Shown here one piece after another: positions 53,919 to 62,969 of a stretch of DNA of 64,000 nucleotides. Source of the DNA: Pseudohongiella acticola (GTDB lineage Bacteria > Pseudomonadota > Gammaproteobacteria > Pseudomonadales > Pseudohongiellaceae); assembly GCF_001758195.1 (NCBI RefSeq), contig NZ_MASR01000001.1:930001-994000 (forward strand). Reading direction: 5' to 3'. How positions within the stretch are numbered: the stretch's first letter is position 1; each line of letters opens with the position of its first letter. A model generated the notes under the pieces. It saw nothing but the letters and a program-made list of their open reading frames with translations. It ran no database searches and was not told the DNA's origin. The translations under genes were made by a program, and so were the position numbers.

Positions 53919-55349
53919 ATGGCTACCGTCGATCTGCCTCTGGACAAGTCCGCTCCAAAAAGCCTGTCCCAGGCCCGCACCACTGCCCCCCATGTCATCG
54001 CAATTACCAGCGGCAAAGGCGGGGTCGGAAAATCCAGCATCTCAGTCAACCTGGGCATTGCCCTGTCACGCATGGGTCGCAAAGTTTGCCTGCTGGACGC
54101 CGACACGGGTCTGGCGAATATCAATATTCTGCTCGGGCTGACGCCAAAACTCAGTCTGGAACATGTGCTTTTTGGCCACAAACCCATCACTGAAGTCATG
54201 CTCGATGGCCCTCACGGTCTGAAAGTGATTCCGGGCGCCAATGGCATCGTCGAATGCGTCAAGTTGCAACCCAGACAACATATGCACCTGACCCGTCAAC
54301 TGGCTGATATTGAGGGCGAATACGACTACCTGCTAGTCGATACCGCTGCCGGCATCGGCGATGATACGATGGATTTTGTGCGCGCGGCGCAACAAACCAT
54401 CATTGTGGTAACGACGGAGCCAACATCGTTGACCGATGCCTTCTCCATGATCAAGTTGTTGCGACGGCGCGGCAAAAAAAGCCACTACCACGTCGTCGTG
54501 AACATGTGCAGCAGCACCAAACAGGCACGTGAGGTTTTTCATCGCTTTTCGGGCGCGGTGGAAAAATACATCGGCGTAAAACTGAACTACCTGGGATACA
54601 TCTTGCAGGACGAGAGTCTACGCGCAGCGGTTACCATGCAGTCACCGGTGGCGCTTTTCCCGGAATCTGATCCATCGTGCAAGAACTTCTTTCGTCTGGG
54701 TCAAACGCTTGAAGATACGCTCAGCGACCTTGCGCCCAGGGCATCCTTCAGCGCGTACTGGCAAAGTCAGTATCGCCAGCAAAAACAGGCGCACATATCC
54801 AGTGCGGCAACTGTCCGCCGCGAGCAACCGAAGCGGCAAAAACGCGATGCCCTTGCCAGCAAGCCCAGATCGACTGATGTACGACAGGAGTCCCTGAGTA
54901 AATTGCGCACTCGTCTGTTGACACTGATAGCGCAGGGCGATCTGCCTGAATCGGCTTTCACCTCACTTATCAGTGAACTGAGCAGGGCCGTCGAACGGGT
55001 GTACCCCAACGCCACCAGGACTGTCACGTCGCCCGGCCCGACAAGCAGCGCGGAGCAAATAGACGGCCATGAGCCAGAAAACAGCCCTGAGCGCATGAAG
55101 AGCCCTGAGCACATAAACAGCCATGAGCGAATTGACAGCCCTGAGCAAATAAAGAGCGATGAGCTGACCACCACCGCGGGCAACGCGTCACTACCTCCAG
55201 ATCAGGCCAATGCAAGCATCGTCGCTTTAAAACACCAGTTCAATGAGCACCGCTTTGGCTCACAACAGCAACTTCTGGCCAGACTACGTCAACACAGGGA
55301 TACACCACTAACGCAGTTACTCGGTGTACTGGCGGAGAATTCGGCATGA
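53919..55349 (+). CDS. MinD/FlhG-like ParA-family ATPase with repeat-bearing C-terminal extension
   Basis: A 476-residue protein. Residues about 23-270 are a MinD-type ATPase with deviant Walker A (ITSGKGGVGKSSISVNLG), LLDADTGLANINILLGL and Walker B-like YDYLLVDTAAGIGD. The closest relatives are FlhG (FleN), which control flagellar number, but no flagellar gene is present. The C-terminal half is an extension with basic and helical parts and a six-residue repeat at residues 378-413 (PERMKS, PEHINS, PEQIKS), encoded by 18-bp repeats. It overlaps the next gene by four bases (ATGA). It may position a cargo at the pole or membrane; this is inference. Confidence 0.87.
   Translation: MATVDLPLDKSAPKSLSQARTTAPHVIAITSGKGGVGKSSISVNLGIALSRMGRKVCLLDADTGLANINILLGLTPKLSLEHVLFGHKPITEVMLDGPHGLKVIPGANGIVECVKLQPRQHMHLTRQLADIEGEYDYLLVDTAAGIGDDTMDFVRAAQQTIIVVTTEPTSLTDAFSMIKLLRRRGKKSHYHVVVNMCSSTKQAREVFHRFSGAVEKYIGVKLNYLGYILQDESLRAAVTMQSPVALFPESDPSCKNFFRLGQTLEDTLSDLAPRASFSAYWQSQYRQQKQAHISSAATVRREQPKRQKRDALASKPRSTDVRQESLSKLRTRLLTLIAQGDLPESAFTSLISELSRAVERVYPNATRTVTSPGPTSSAEQIDGHEPENSPERMKSPEHINSHERIDSPEQIKSDELTTTAGNASLPPDQANASIVALKHQFNEHRFGSQQQLLARLRQHRDTPLTQLLGVLAENSA
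55050..55157 (+). repeat. Six 18-bp in-frame repeats inside the MinD-like gene
   Basis: Units start at 55050, 55068, 55086, 55104, 55122 and 55140. The approximate consensus is CCTGAGCAAATAAACAGC, and each unit encodes six residues of the type P/H-E-x-I/M-x-S. Units differ by several bases but keep the frame, so the length of this linker can change without breaking the protein. Confidence 0.9.
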
Positions 55350-55606
55350 GTAAAAATCCCTTTGTTGGCCTGCTCGCTATCGCGCTGGCGGGGATTGTCC
55401 TGTTTATCGCCTTGGCGCTGACATTTATTTACCTGACAGACCCTACCCGGGAAACCGTCTCAACCTCGCCACCGGAGAATGAGGTACGCCAGACCCGGGC
55501 GCCCGAACCGGCAACCAGCACAGCACCTGGCGCCCCCAGAGATAGCACTCCACCTCCGGTATTCTCTACAGACACCGAGGAACCTGACACAGGAAACACA
55601 CCTTGA
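55346..55606 (+). CDS. Small single-pass membrane protein, unrecognised
   Basis: An 86-residue protein: a hydrophobic helix at residues 7-30 (GLLAIALAGIVLFIALALTF) followed by an acidic, proline- and threonine-rich tail likely outside the cytoplasm. It is not recognised as a family. It overlaps the MinD-like gene by four bases (ATGA) and its stop overlaps the TTG start of the acetyltransferase gene, so the three are translated as a unit. It could anchor or recruit the ATPase to the membrane; this is inference from gene order. Confidence 0.7.
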   Translation: MSKNPFVGLLAIALAGIVLFIALALTFIYLTDPTRETVSTSPPENEVRQTRAPEPATSTAPGAPRDSTPPPVFSTDTEEPDTGNTP

Positions 55607-56271
55607 GCACTATACGAATACGCCAGACCCGACGTGAAGACATTCCTGCACTGATTGCACTGCAAACACGTATTTATCCTACTATCCCGCCATGGAACAA
55701 GCTCGACCTGATCACACAACTGGAAATGTTTCCGCAAGGGCAGATAGTGGCTGAGGATGATAGCGGACTGCTGGGATGCGCTAGCTCCATCATGGTGATG
55801 TGGGACGATTGGGCGGAGGAACATAACTGGTATGAGATTACTAGTGCCGGCACCTTCGACAATCACAACCCCGATGGCCGTACGCTTTACGGCGTTGAGG
55901 TGTTTGTTGACCCGGAATCGCAGGGTCAGGGGGTTGGACATCTGCTTTATGAGGGGCGCCGCCAGTTATGCCGGGCAATGAACCTGAAACGAATCATCGT
56001 CTGTGGTCGGCTGCCAGGTTACCAGCCTCACAAGAATGCAATGACCGCAGAATATTATGCTCGCAAAGTGATCTGGGGTGATGTTAATGATCCCGTGCTC
56101 AGTTTTCAGTTACATGAAGGGTTTAGCTACTGTGGCGTCATGCCGGAATATATCCCGGAAGACGTCGAGTCCTGTGGGTATGCTTCGCTGCTGGTGTGGC
56201 TCAATCCGGACTATGACGCCAACACGCCGACCGTGATTCGCGACGACATAGACTTTCAGCTCGGCGCTTGA
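55603..56271 (+). CDS. GNAT-family acetyltransferase
   Basis: A 222-residue acetyltransferase. The acetyl-CoA-binding motif is visible in LYGVEVFVDPESQGQGVGHLLYEGRRQL (Q/R-x-x-G-x-G/A). The surrounding sequence (IRQTRREDIPALIALQTRIY, MWDDWAEEHNWYEITSAG, VLSFQLHEGFSYCGVMPEYI) strongly recalls the N-terminal GNAT part of GNAT-nitrilase fusion proteins, but here there is no nitrilase domain. The TTG start at 55603 overlaps the stop of the small membrane protein gene. Its 3' end overlaps the convergent diguanylate cyclase gene by 16 bases. The substrate is unknown. Confidence 0.88.
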   Translation: MSTIRIRQTRREDIPALIALQTRIYPTIPPWNKLDLITQLEMFPQGQIVAEDDSGLLGCASSIMVMWDDWAEEHNWYEITSAGTFDNHNPDGRTLYGVEVFVDPESQGQGVGHLLYEGRRQLCRAMNLKRIIVCGRLPGYQPHKNAMTAEYYARKVIWGDVNDPVLSFQLHEGFSYCGVMPEYIPEDVESCGYASLLVWLNPDYDANTPTVIRDDIDFQLGA

Positions 56272-57467
56272 AAGGCATGGCTAAATGACGGTTCTGCTGC
56301 AGTGGTTCTGGCTTTATCACGGTACATCAAGGTGTCAGCCCGGCTCAGCATGGCATCAGAGCTATCCCCGTCTTCGGGCCAGAATGCCACACCAATACTG
56401 ACCACAATATCCATAGCGTGGCCGCGCACCTGCATCGGACCGTTAAGCTCATCTCTTAGCCGTTGCAGGAACTCATTGAATCTGACCCCAGGCTCACTAT
56501 CTGGTGTCATTTCATCAGATTCGATACCGCGGGCAATCACCACAAACTCATCGCCGCCCAGGCGCCCTGCAAAGTCGGACCCACGAATTGCCCGTTCCAG
56601 ACGTCGGGCAATGCCGGCCAACAACGCATCACCCGCACTGTGGCCATGCTTGTCATTGACCTGTTTAAACGCATTAATATCAATCAGCATGACTGCAAAC
56701 GGCGCCTTGCTGCGACGACTTTCCATCAACGTTTTACCCAGATTCTCATCGATACATCGCCGATTCGGCAGTCCCGTCAACACATCTTCCCGGGCCAGTT
56801 GCATGACCTGCCGATTGGACCGGAAGTAACAGGCAACGCCCAGGCCGTAGGTCCAGCCCATGGTGAACACAATCAGGCCAAAGAAAAGCACCTGATTGGC
56901 GGGCACATACATGGGCCGGGTATCCACTTCAGGTGCCAGAAACGCATATTGCCACCGAATCACAAAAGCCATTCCCCCCAGTATTGCAGAGCAGGCGGCG
57001 AGGCTGTTCGCCTGCAGCTCATAACGATCAGACGTTTTCCAGCACAAGATGAGGCCAGCCATGCACATGCCGATTGCAGAGGCAGCATCATGAAACAACA
57101 GCCGCGCCTGAGGGTCGTCCTTATTCAACCAGGCGATCAGGACCAAAACCGGCATGGCCAGCAGCATCTGACGCCAGCGCCTGGACGAGTGATAACCACG
57201 AAACCGCAAACACCCTTCAATAGTAAACAACACCGCCGGCAAACTCATTGAGTTGCTCAGAAACGGACCCAGATTCCAGGGGGCATCCAACAGGGTAGCG
57301 AGAAAAACCACCCAGAATGCCATGGCAAAAAGGAAACCACCCAATGTCCAGTGCAGGACACCTGGCTGGGTCTGGTTGATTCGCCAAAAAATGAATAGCA
57401 CCAGAACTGAAATAACAAACACCAGTGCCAGCGTAACGCTCAGGGTAATCGGGTCAAGAGTTATCAT
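56256..57467 (-). CDS. Seven-helix membrane diguanylate cyclase (GGDEF)
   Basis: A 403-residue protein. About seven hydrophobic helices fill residues 1-225 (LSVTLALVFVISVLVLFIFW at the N-terminus, LFFGLIVFTMGWTYGLGVAC near the end), with no clear known sensor family. A GGDEF domain follows (LAREDVLTGLPNRRCIDENL). The active site is GGDEF in GRLGGDEFVVIA with RGSD as inhibitory site. It is predicted to make c-di-GMP. Confidence 0.92.
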   Translation of the reverse strand: MITLDPITLSVTLALVFVISVLVLFIFWRINQTQPGVLHWTLGGFLFAMAFWVVFLATLLDAPWNLGPFLSNSMSLPAVLFTIEGCLRFRGYHSSRRWRQMLLAMPVLVLIAWLNKDDPQARLLFHDAASAIGMCMAGLILCWKTSDRYELQANSLAACSAILGGMAFVIRWQYAFLAPEVDTRPMYVPANQVLFFGLIVFTMGWTYGLGVACYFRSNRQVMQLAREDVLTGLPNRRCIDENLGKTLMESRRSKAPFAVMLIDINAFKQVNDKHGHSAGDALLAGIARRLERAIRGSDFAGRLGGDEFVVIARGIESDEMTPDSEPGVRFNEFLQRLRDELNGPMQVRGHAMDIVVSIGVAFWPEDGDSSDAMLSRADTLMYRDKARTTAAEPSFSHAFQAPS

Positions 57468-57527
57468 GTCAATATCGCGGCACGTTGCAAAAAGTTATGT
57501 CGGCCACACCAGGCTGACCCGAAAAAT

Positions 57528-58484
57528 TCAGCCAGACCATTTATCGGTGTATTCAAGCATTCTGGTTGTAATGCCAGGTTCAGACAGCGAATGACCCGCA
57601 TCAGCCACAATGTGCAATTCAGACCCGGGTAGAGCCCGATGCAGCTGCCAGGCATTTTCAACCGGACATATTACGTCATAACGTCCATGAACGATCACCG
57701 TTGGAATATCTTTTATCGCGGGAACATTGTTCAGCAAGTAATTATCCTCAGGGAAAAAGCCTTTATTGGTGAAATAGTGACACTCGATACGTGCAAATGC
57801 ATCGGCGAACGTATCATTGCCGAATTTACTGGCGGCACCGGGATCAAAAATCAGCTTTGAGGTCGAGCCCTCCCAGATTGACCAGGCTTTTGCTGCACGC
57901 TGTCGCACTTCAGGGTCCTGCGATGTCAAGCGCCGGTAGTAAGCGGACACCATATCCGCACGCTCAACTTCGGGAATAACCTCCAGGTATGTCTGCCAGA
58001 GATCCGGAAACAGCTTTGAACACCCTTCCTGATAAAACCAGTCAATTTCCTTTTTCCGGAGTAGAAAAATACCACGTAAGAACAGTTCAGTGCACATGTC
58101 CGGGTGAGTAATGGCATAAGACAATGCCAGCGTGGAACCCCACGAACCACCGAACACAGCCCACCGCGGCAATCCCAGGTGTTGCCGAATTCTCTCGATA
58201 TCAGCAACCAGGTCCCAGGTCGTATTTTCATCGATGTCTGCAAAGGGTGTACTTCGCCCACAACCACGCTGATCAAACAACACTATGTGCCACTTGTCCG
58301 GATCGAAATAACGACGATAGTCTGGCATGACACCGCCGCCCGGGCCGCCATGTAAGAATACAACGGGTTTTCCTGCCGGGTTGCCAACCTGTTCAAAGTA
58401 TAAAGTATGTCGGCTGGAAACCGGCAGGAATCCGGTAGCGAAAGGTTCAATAGCAGGGTAAAGCTGACGTGGTGCGCTACTCAT
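57528..58484 (-). CDS. pip: Prolyl aminopeptidase (proline iminopeptidase)
   Basis: A 318-residue alpha/beta hydrolase that removes N-terminal proline from peptides. Typical features are LYPAIEPFATGFLPVS, the oxyanion-hole HGGPGGG, FDQRGCGRSTP, the nucleophile serine in GGSWGSTLAL, the late aspartate in VHGRYDVICP and the histidine in ADAGHSLSEPG. The ATG at 58484 agrees with the family start and has AGGA upstream; the frame runs on into the EAL gene. It follows that gene by 43 bases in the same direction. Confidence 0.95.
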   Translation of the reverse strand: MSSAPRQLYPAIEPFATGFLPVSSRHTLYFEQVGNPAGKPVVFLHGGPGGGVMPDYRRYFDPDKWHIVLFDQRGCGRSTPFADIDENTTWDLVADIERIRQHLGLPRWAVFGGSWGSTLALSYAITHPDMCTELFLRGIFLLRKKEIDWFYQEGCSKLFPDLWQTYLEVIPEVERADMVSAYYRRLTSQDPEVRQRAAKAWSIWEGSTSKLIFDPGAASKFGNDTFADAFARIECHYFTNKGFFPEDNYLLNNVPAIKDIPTVIVHGRYDVICPVENAWQLHRALPGSELHIVADAGHSLSEPGITTRMLEYTDKWSG

Positions 58485-58527
58485 CACGGGCGTTTCCTGA
58501 CAGCCAATCGATAATCGAGTGCCTGCA

Positions 58528-60084
58528 TCATGCCAGCCCTTTAAGAAATTCATCCGGCGCTATTGCACGGCTGAACAACCACCCCTGGGCAAACTCCACG
58601 CCCTGACTTTTCAGGTAGTTGGCCTGGGCCTCGGTTTCCACACCCTCGGCTATCAACTTCATATCCAGCGTGCGTGCCATGTTGATGATATGCAATACGA
58701 CCCGGTTGGTCGCTGCCTCTGTGTCAATGGCTTCTACAAACAACCGATCTATCTTAAGGCAATCAAACTGCATGGTTTCCAGATATGACAGACTGCAGTA
58801 ACCGGTGCCAAAATCATCTATTGCCACCCGCAATCCCTGCTCACGCATGGCCTTGATGACGCTCTTGGCAGCGCTGGCATCCACCAGCATACGTTCGGTC
58901 AATTCAGCCACTATCTGCCCCGGTCTGGCGCCGCTGTCACGTGCCATCACCATCAGCTTTTCCAGTGTGCCGCCAGATTGCAGGTCCCTGGCGGAGAGAT
59001 TGATGGTCAGGAAGAAGTCCGGCGCGTCGCGTAATGTCGTGCCCATGTCTTTACTGGCCACCTCTATCACCCGCTCCGTCAACAAGCCAATCAGGCCACT
59101 GTGCTCAGCAACGGGGATAAATTCGTCCGGCTGCATGATCCGCCCGTCACGGCGCCGCCAACGCACCAGCGCTTCTGCGCCGACCCAATTGCCACTGTTA
59201 AGATCCACCACTGGCTGGTATTCCAGATAGAACTCATTTCGGCGCAGGCCCTGCCGGATCTGGGTGGGCAAAGATACCTGCAGGCGGGCAAAGTAGATGA
59301 CTGACGAAGTCAGCACAATGGCAGTCACCACGCCGATGGGAAGCAGCACCCAGATGAACGTCAGTATCCGCTCATCCAGATACCTGGCGGGAACGGCGGC
59401 AATGGCGCCAGTGACATTAACCTGACCGGAGCGTACCACTCCGACTATATAACCCTCATCAACAAACGCGGCCACAGTGGCATTGTCCACGGCATTCGCC
59501 CAGCGAGGCCTGACCTCGCTGCTTCCCGTTCTGATATTACCTGTCGTCGGGTCAAAGGTAGCAAACAGAACGCCTTCCTGGTTGACCATAAGATCCACCG
59601 CCTGGTTGCGGTGTGCCATGGCAATAAAACCATCACGTTCCAGCGAAATATAAGGCGTCTCCGAGGAAAACGGTACCGGTGCATTCAGGCGCAACTGCGT
59701 GCCGTTGGGAGTGACGCTGTCGGGCGGACCCAGGGCGAGCCCTTCTTCGTGAGAACCCAGTGTTGAGCACAGCATGCGCTCGCCACTGACGGCACCCGCC
59801 ACTTTCATGAATTCCATGCTGATTCCAAGCTGTCGCATCTGTGTCAGCATGGTGTCGGAACATGGATCGCCGTTGTTAGCAGCCACAAGAGCATCAATGG
59901 CTGCTACCATTTGATCAACAGCACGATCGGAGCGGTTGGCAACTGACTGGGCATAGCTGGTAACGCGCTCAAATTCAGTCGCCAGTCCTTGTTCACGGGC
60001 GAGATAAACTGCCGCCAACACCGGACCAATCGCGGTCATAAAAGCAACCACAATAATAAACTTTAATGCTCTGGATCGGCGCAT
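58528..60084 (-). CDS. CSS-motif EAL-domain c-di-GMP phosphodiesterase
   Basis: A 518-residue inner-membrane protein. Two membrane helices (IIVVAFMTAIGPVLAAVYLA; LPIGVVTAIVLTSSVIYF) enclose a periplasmic CSS-motif domain with its two cysteines (DPCSDTML and RMLCSTLG). The EAL domain has VGAEALVRWRRRDG, TINLSARDL, ELTERML, DDFGTGYCSLSYL and AEGVETEAQ, so it looks active. In E. coli PDEs of this type, reduction of the periplasmic cysteines changes activity and stability. ATG 60084 was chosen (AGGA five bases upstream). Confidence 0.93.
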   Translation of the reverse strand: MRRSRALKFIIVVAFMTAIGPVLAAVYLAREQGLATEFERVTSYAQSVANRSDRAVDQMVAAIDALVAANNGDPCSDTMLTQMRQLGISMEFMKVAGAVSGERMLCSTLGSHEEGLALGPPDSVTPNGTQLRLNAPVPFSSETPYISLERDGFIAMAHRNQAVDLMVNQEGVLFATFDPTTGNIRTGSSEVRPRWANAVDNATVAAFVDEGYIVGVVRSGQVNVTGAIAAVPARYLDERILTFIWVLLPIGVVTAIVLTSSVIYFARLQVSLPTQIRQGLRRNEFYLEYQPVVDLNSGNWVGAEALVRWRRRDGRIMQPDEFIPVAEHSGLIGLLTERVIEVASKDMGTTLRDAPDFFLTINLSARDLQSGGTLEKLMVMARDSGARPGQIVAELTERMLVDASAAKSVIKAMREQGLRVAIDDFGTGYCSLSYLETMQFDCLKIDRLFVEAIDTEAATNRVVLHIINMARTLDMKLIAEGVETEAQANYLKSQGVEFAQGWLFSRAIAPDEFLKGLA

Positions 60085-60239
60085 TGTATCCTGTCCCTGA
60101 TCATTGATACGGCACATCTTTGTCGTTGTGATTTTGCGGGTGCCATATCTAACCGGTTTGAACCGGCGGTTTCAGACTACACTTTTCGCTAAAAAGGTCA
60201 ATTGCCAGCCTCATCAGTGCACCGAAAATGTGTGCAGCG

Positions 60240-61568
60240 TCACGATGGCGCACCCGAATGATTCAGATACGCGACCGCCCCGGCGCCAGCCACCTGCCCG
60301 CTGGCCAGGCAGGCGTTGAGTAAATACCCGCCCGTGGGCGCATCCCAGTCCAGCATTTCCCCCGCACAAAACACACCCGGCAATCGGCGCAACATCAATT
60401 CATTGCTCAGTTCGTTTGCGGGGATGCCACCCCCGGTGCTGATGGCTTCATCCAATGGCCGCGCCGAGTGCAGCCGCTGCGGCAAACACTTGATGGCACT
60501 GGCCAGTGAGTCGGGATCTCGCGCCGTCTGCGGCGCCAACTCATTCAGTAGCGCCGCTCTGGCACCACTGAACGCCAGACGCTTACGCAAAAAGTTGGCG
60601 AAGGTCTGCTTGCCTCTGGGCTGCGCGAGTATCCGACTTATATCTGCATGCGACCGGTCTGGCATCAGGTCCCAGTAAATCTGTACGAATCCGTTCAACT
60701 CAATGCGCTGTTGCAACGCGCGCGATGCCTGATAGATCAACCCTCCCTGCACCCCATGCCGAGTGATGATAGCCTCACCGGTTCGCCATACAGATGCGTC
60801 AGTGTCAGCCGGCTTGCCTGCAGGCACCTCGCTACCAAGAGACAGCGCAACCGGTTTAAGCGGCTGACCCGCAAAACGTTCACGCATCCATTCACTCCAC
60901 GGGTAATCAAAGCCGCAATTGGATGGCGTGAACGGCGTGGTTTTGATGCCGGTCCGGGACAGAATCCGTGACCACTGTCCATTCGACCCCAGGCGGGCCC
61001 AGCTGCCCCCGCCCAATGCCAGCACAACCAGCCGCGTGTTAACGCGCCTGGTTGTGTTGATACGCTCCGATCCGGCAGTGCCGGGCTCAGTCACATCAAA
61101 ACTCAATTGATACCCCTCGGCCACCAATGCCAGATCTGTCCAGCGATGTCGGGTGTGGATCCTGACTCCCTGCTCGCGCAGACGTTGCAACCAGGCTCGC
61201 AACAAGGGCGACGCTTTCATCTGAACCGGGAAAACACGCCGGGACGACCCGACAAAGGTCTCAATTCCCAATGCGTTTACCCATTGTCTGAGATGATCCG
61301 GGCCGAATACACCCAGCCAGGGGCGGACCAACTCCGGGTGAGTGTAGCGTTCGGTAAATGCCTGCAGATCTTCGTTGTGAGTCAGGTTGAGGCCACCAAC
61401 ACCGGCGCGCAGAAATTTGCGCGCTACCGAGGGCATAGCGTCAAACACATCCACCTGATACCCGGCTTCAGCCAATTGCTCAGCCGCCATCAAACCAGCC
61501 GGCCCGGCACCGATGACGGCGACAGCTTCTTCCTTTGCACCTGCGGATAACGCCCGGGGCTGAGTCAC
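60240..61568 (-). CDS. FAD-dependent oxidoreductase of the TIGR03862 (HI0933-like) family
   Basis: A 442-residue flavoprotein. The dinucleotide-binding motif is VAVIGAGPAGLMAAEQLAEA, followed by FDAMPSVARKFLRAGVGGLNLTHNED, diagnostic of this family (related to YhiN). A middle stretch reads VVLALGGGSWARLGSNGQWS, and FCAGEMLDWDAPTGGYLLNACLASG is the late FAD-binding motif. The substrate is not known. The start is GTG 61568 with GGAGG 6 bases upstream; an upstream in-frame ATG at 61622 has no such site. Confidence 0.9.
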   Translation of the reverse strand: MTQPRALSAGAKEEAVAVIGAGPAGLMAAEQLAEAGYQVDVFDAMPSVARKFLRAGVGGLNLTHNEDLQAFTERYTHPELVRPWLGVFGPDHLRQWVNALGIETFVGSSRRVFPVQMKASPLLRAWLQRLREQGVRIHTRHRWTDLALVAEGYQLSFDVTEPGTAGSERINTTRRVNTRLVVLALGGGSWARLGSNGQWSRILSRTGIKTTPFTPSNCGFDYPWSEWMRERFAGQPLKPVALSLGSEVPAGKPADTDASVWRTGEAIITRHGVQGGLIYQASRALQQRIELNGFVQIYWDLMPDRSHADISRILAQPRGKQTFANFLRKRLAFSGARAALLNELAPQTARDPDSLASAIKCLPQRLHSARPLDEAISTGGGIPANELSNELMLRRLPGVFCAGEMLDWDAPTGGYLLNACLASGQVAGAGAVAYLNHSGAPS

Positions 61569-61713
61569 CAACGCCTCCTTTCCAGGCTCATATGGATTAC
61601 CGATTAAGTTCAGAAGCGTCATGATAACCTGACTCAGACCTCACATGCAGTAGCGGGCGACTGCAGCCAGACTGTGCTTTTCCGCAGGACCCCGCTAAAT
61701 AACCCCCAGACCA

Positions 61714-61742
61714 TTGTCAGATTCCACCTTACTTGCTAAAGT
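61714..61742 (+). promoter_or_regulatory. Probable sigma-70 promoter of the bactofilin gene
   Basis: TTGTCA (61714-61719, 5 of 6) and TAAAGT (61737-61742, 4 of 6) are separated by 17 bases, and lie 35 bases before the bactofilin ATG in the divergent gap with the flavoprotein gene. Confidence 0.45.
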
Positions 61743-61777
61743 CCAGTGCAATAACCACAACGGCATTGGTGATACTT

Positions 61778-62278
61778 ATGTTCGACAGGAACAAAGACAA
61801 ACAACAGGACAAACCCGAATCTTCAGGCGCTGCGGCACCTGCTGTAGAATCCAGTTATAGCAGTGCCCCCAGACCAGCGGCAGCCAGCAGTTCCGGCAGA
61901 TCAGCCACACTGGGCGCTACCATCAAGGTGAAAGGCGATATCAGCGGTGATGAGAATCTGCTGATTGAGGGTCAGGTAGAAGGCACCGTCAACCTGGCGT
62001 CGCACGAACTCACCGTTGGCAAATCCGGTAAGGTTCATGCTGATGTTACTGCCAAGGTGATTCGTATCGACGGCGAAGTCCATGGTGACATCTCTGGCAA
62101 AGAGAAAGTGTTTGTATCCAGCACCAGCAACATCAAGGGTAATATTGTAACCCCAAAAATGACGCTGGAAGAAGGTGCCCGCTTCAAGGGTACAATCGAC
62201 ATTGATCCCAGCCATTCCAATGGCAATTCATCAGTGGCTTCTCTCAAATCAGGCAACCCGACCGATAAAACCAGCTAA
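61778..62278 (+). CDS. Bactofilin (polymer-forming cytoskeletal protein)
   Basis: A 166-residue protein of the bactofilin family. A flexible, charged and serine/alanine-rich N-terminus (MFDRNKDKQQDKPESSG) precedes the beta-helix core (residues about 45-145: IKVKGDISGDENLLIEGQVE, then GTVNLASHELTVGKSGKVHA). Bactofilins form nucleotide-independent filaments that scaffold cell shape or polar structures. The ATG at 61778 begins the usual protein; the frame is open 15 codons upstream. The next gene follows after three bases. Confidence 0.92.
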   Translation: MFDRNKDKQQDKPESSGAAAPAVESSYSSAPRPAAASSSGRSATLGATIKVKGDISGDENLLIEGQVEGTVNLASHELTVGKSGKVHADVTAKVIRIDGEVHGDISGKEKVFVSSTSNIKGNIVTPKMTLEEGARFKGTIDIDPSHSNGNSSVASLKSGNPTDKTS

Positions 62279-62281
62279 ACC

Positions 62282-62944
62282 GTGAACCTGGCCGAGCAAT
62301 TGACAATGACAGGAGGCGAGACGCTACCCAGCCGATTAATGCCTGATATTCTGCAAAGACTTGCAGACGTGTCACCGTTAATGGTGCTGGACGTAGGTTT
62401 TGCCGTCCATGAAACGGTGGAGCACTTTGGCAACCGCCGATGCAAACTGCACTTCTGTGGTTTGCCGGACGCGCTAAAATCGCCCCCCACGCTCCCGGTG
62501 CCTGCCGCCAGAACCGGGAAATTTGTTGATGAGGCCGCTCGTCAGGAAAGTCTGCTTGATGCATGGCGCGAACGCTTTCGAGCGGTATTGAATTTCCCGG
62601 CGGATACACAATTTGATCTGTGCCTGTTCTGGGATGCATTCAATTACATGGACGACCTGGCACTCAAGGCCTTCTTTGAAGTACTCCATCCCCACATCCG
62701 AAAGGAAACCCTGGGGCATGGCCTGATTCAGCTAAAGGAAGACCAGCAGGTGACGAATCGCGAATACGGGATTCAGGCACAGGACCAATTGGTCATGCGC
62801 CTTGGCTACCACAGCGAACTCGCCGTTCATCCCCGCCCGCAGGCCAGAGTCGCGTCCATGCTCAAGGGTTTTGCAGTCAGTCACGGCGTTCTGCGTCGTG
62901 ACGGTCTGCTGGAAGTCTCGCTAAAAACCGAGTCGATTTTCTAG
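62282..62944 (+). CDS. Degenerate methyltransferase-like protein, unrecognised
   Basis: A 220-residue soluble protein. The layout is that of class I methyltransferases: a first strand (SPLMVLDVGFAVHETV) where the glycine motif would be, and a later FDLCLFWDAFNYMDDLALKA like the post-motif acidic loop. However, the G-x-G-x-G binding loop is absent, so SAM binding is doubtful. GTG 62282 is three bases after the bactofilin stop with a weak ribosome site; an ATG at 62306 is possible. Probably co-transcribed with bactofilin; function unknown. Confidence 0.68.
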   Translation: MNLAEQLTMTGGETLPSRLMPDILQRLADVSPLMVLDVGFAVHETVEHFGNRRCKLHFCGLPDALKSPPTLPVPAARTGKFVDEAARQESLLDAWRERFRAVLNFPADTQFDLCLFWDAFNYMDDLALKAFFEVLHPHIRKETLGHGLIQLKEDQQVTNREYGIQAQDQLVMRLGYHSELAVHPRPQARVASMLKGFAVSHGVLRRDGLLEVSLKTESIF

Positions 62945-62969
62945 ACTGAATCAACCCCGCCATCCTGCA

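Noticed and set aside
53919-55349. Calling the ATPase flhG/fleN outright
   Set aside because: Only the ATPase domain is similar; the C-terminal extension differs and no flagellar gene (flhF, fliA) is adjacent.
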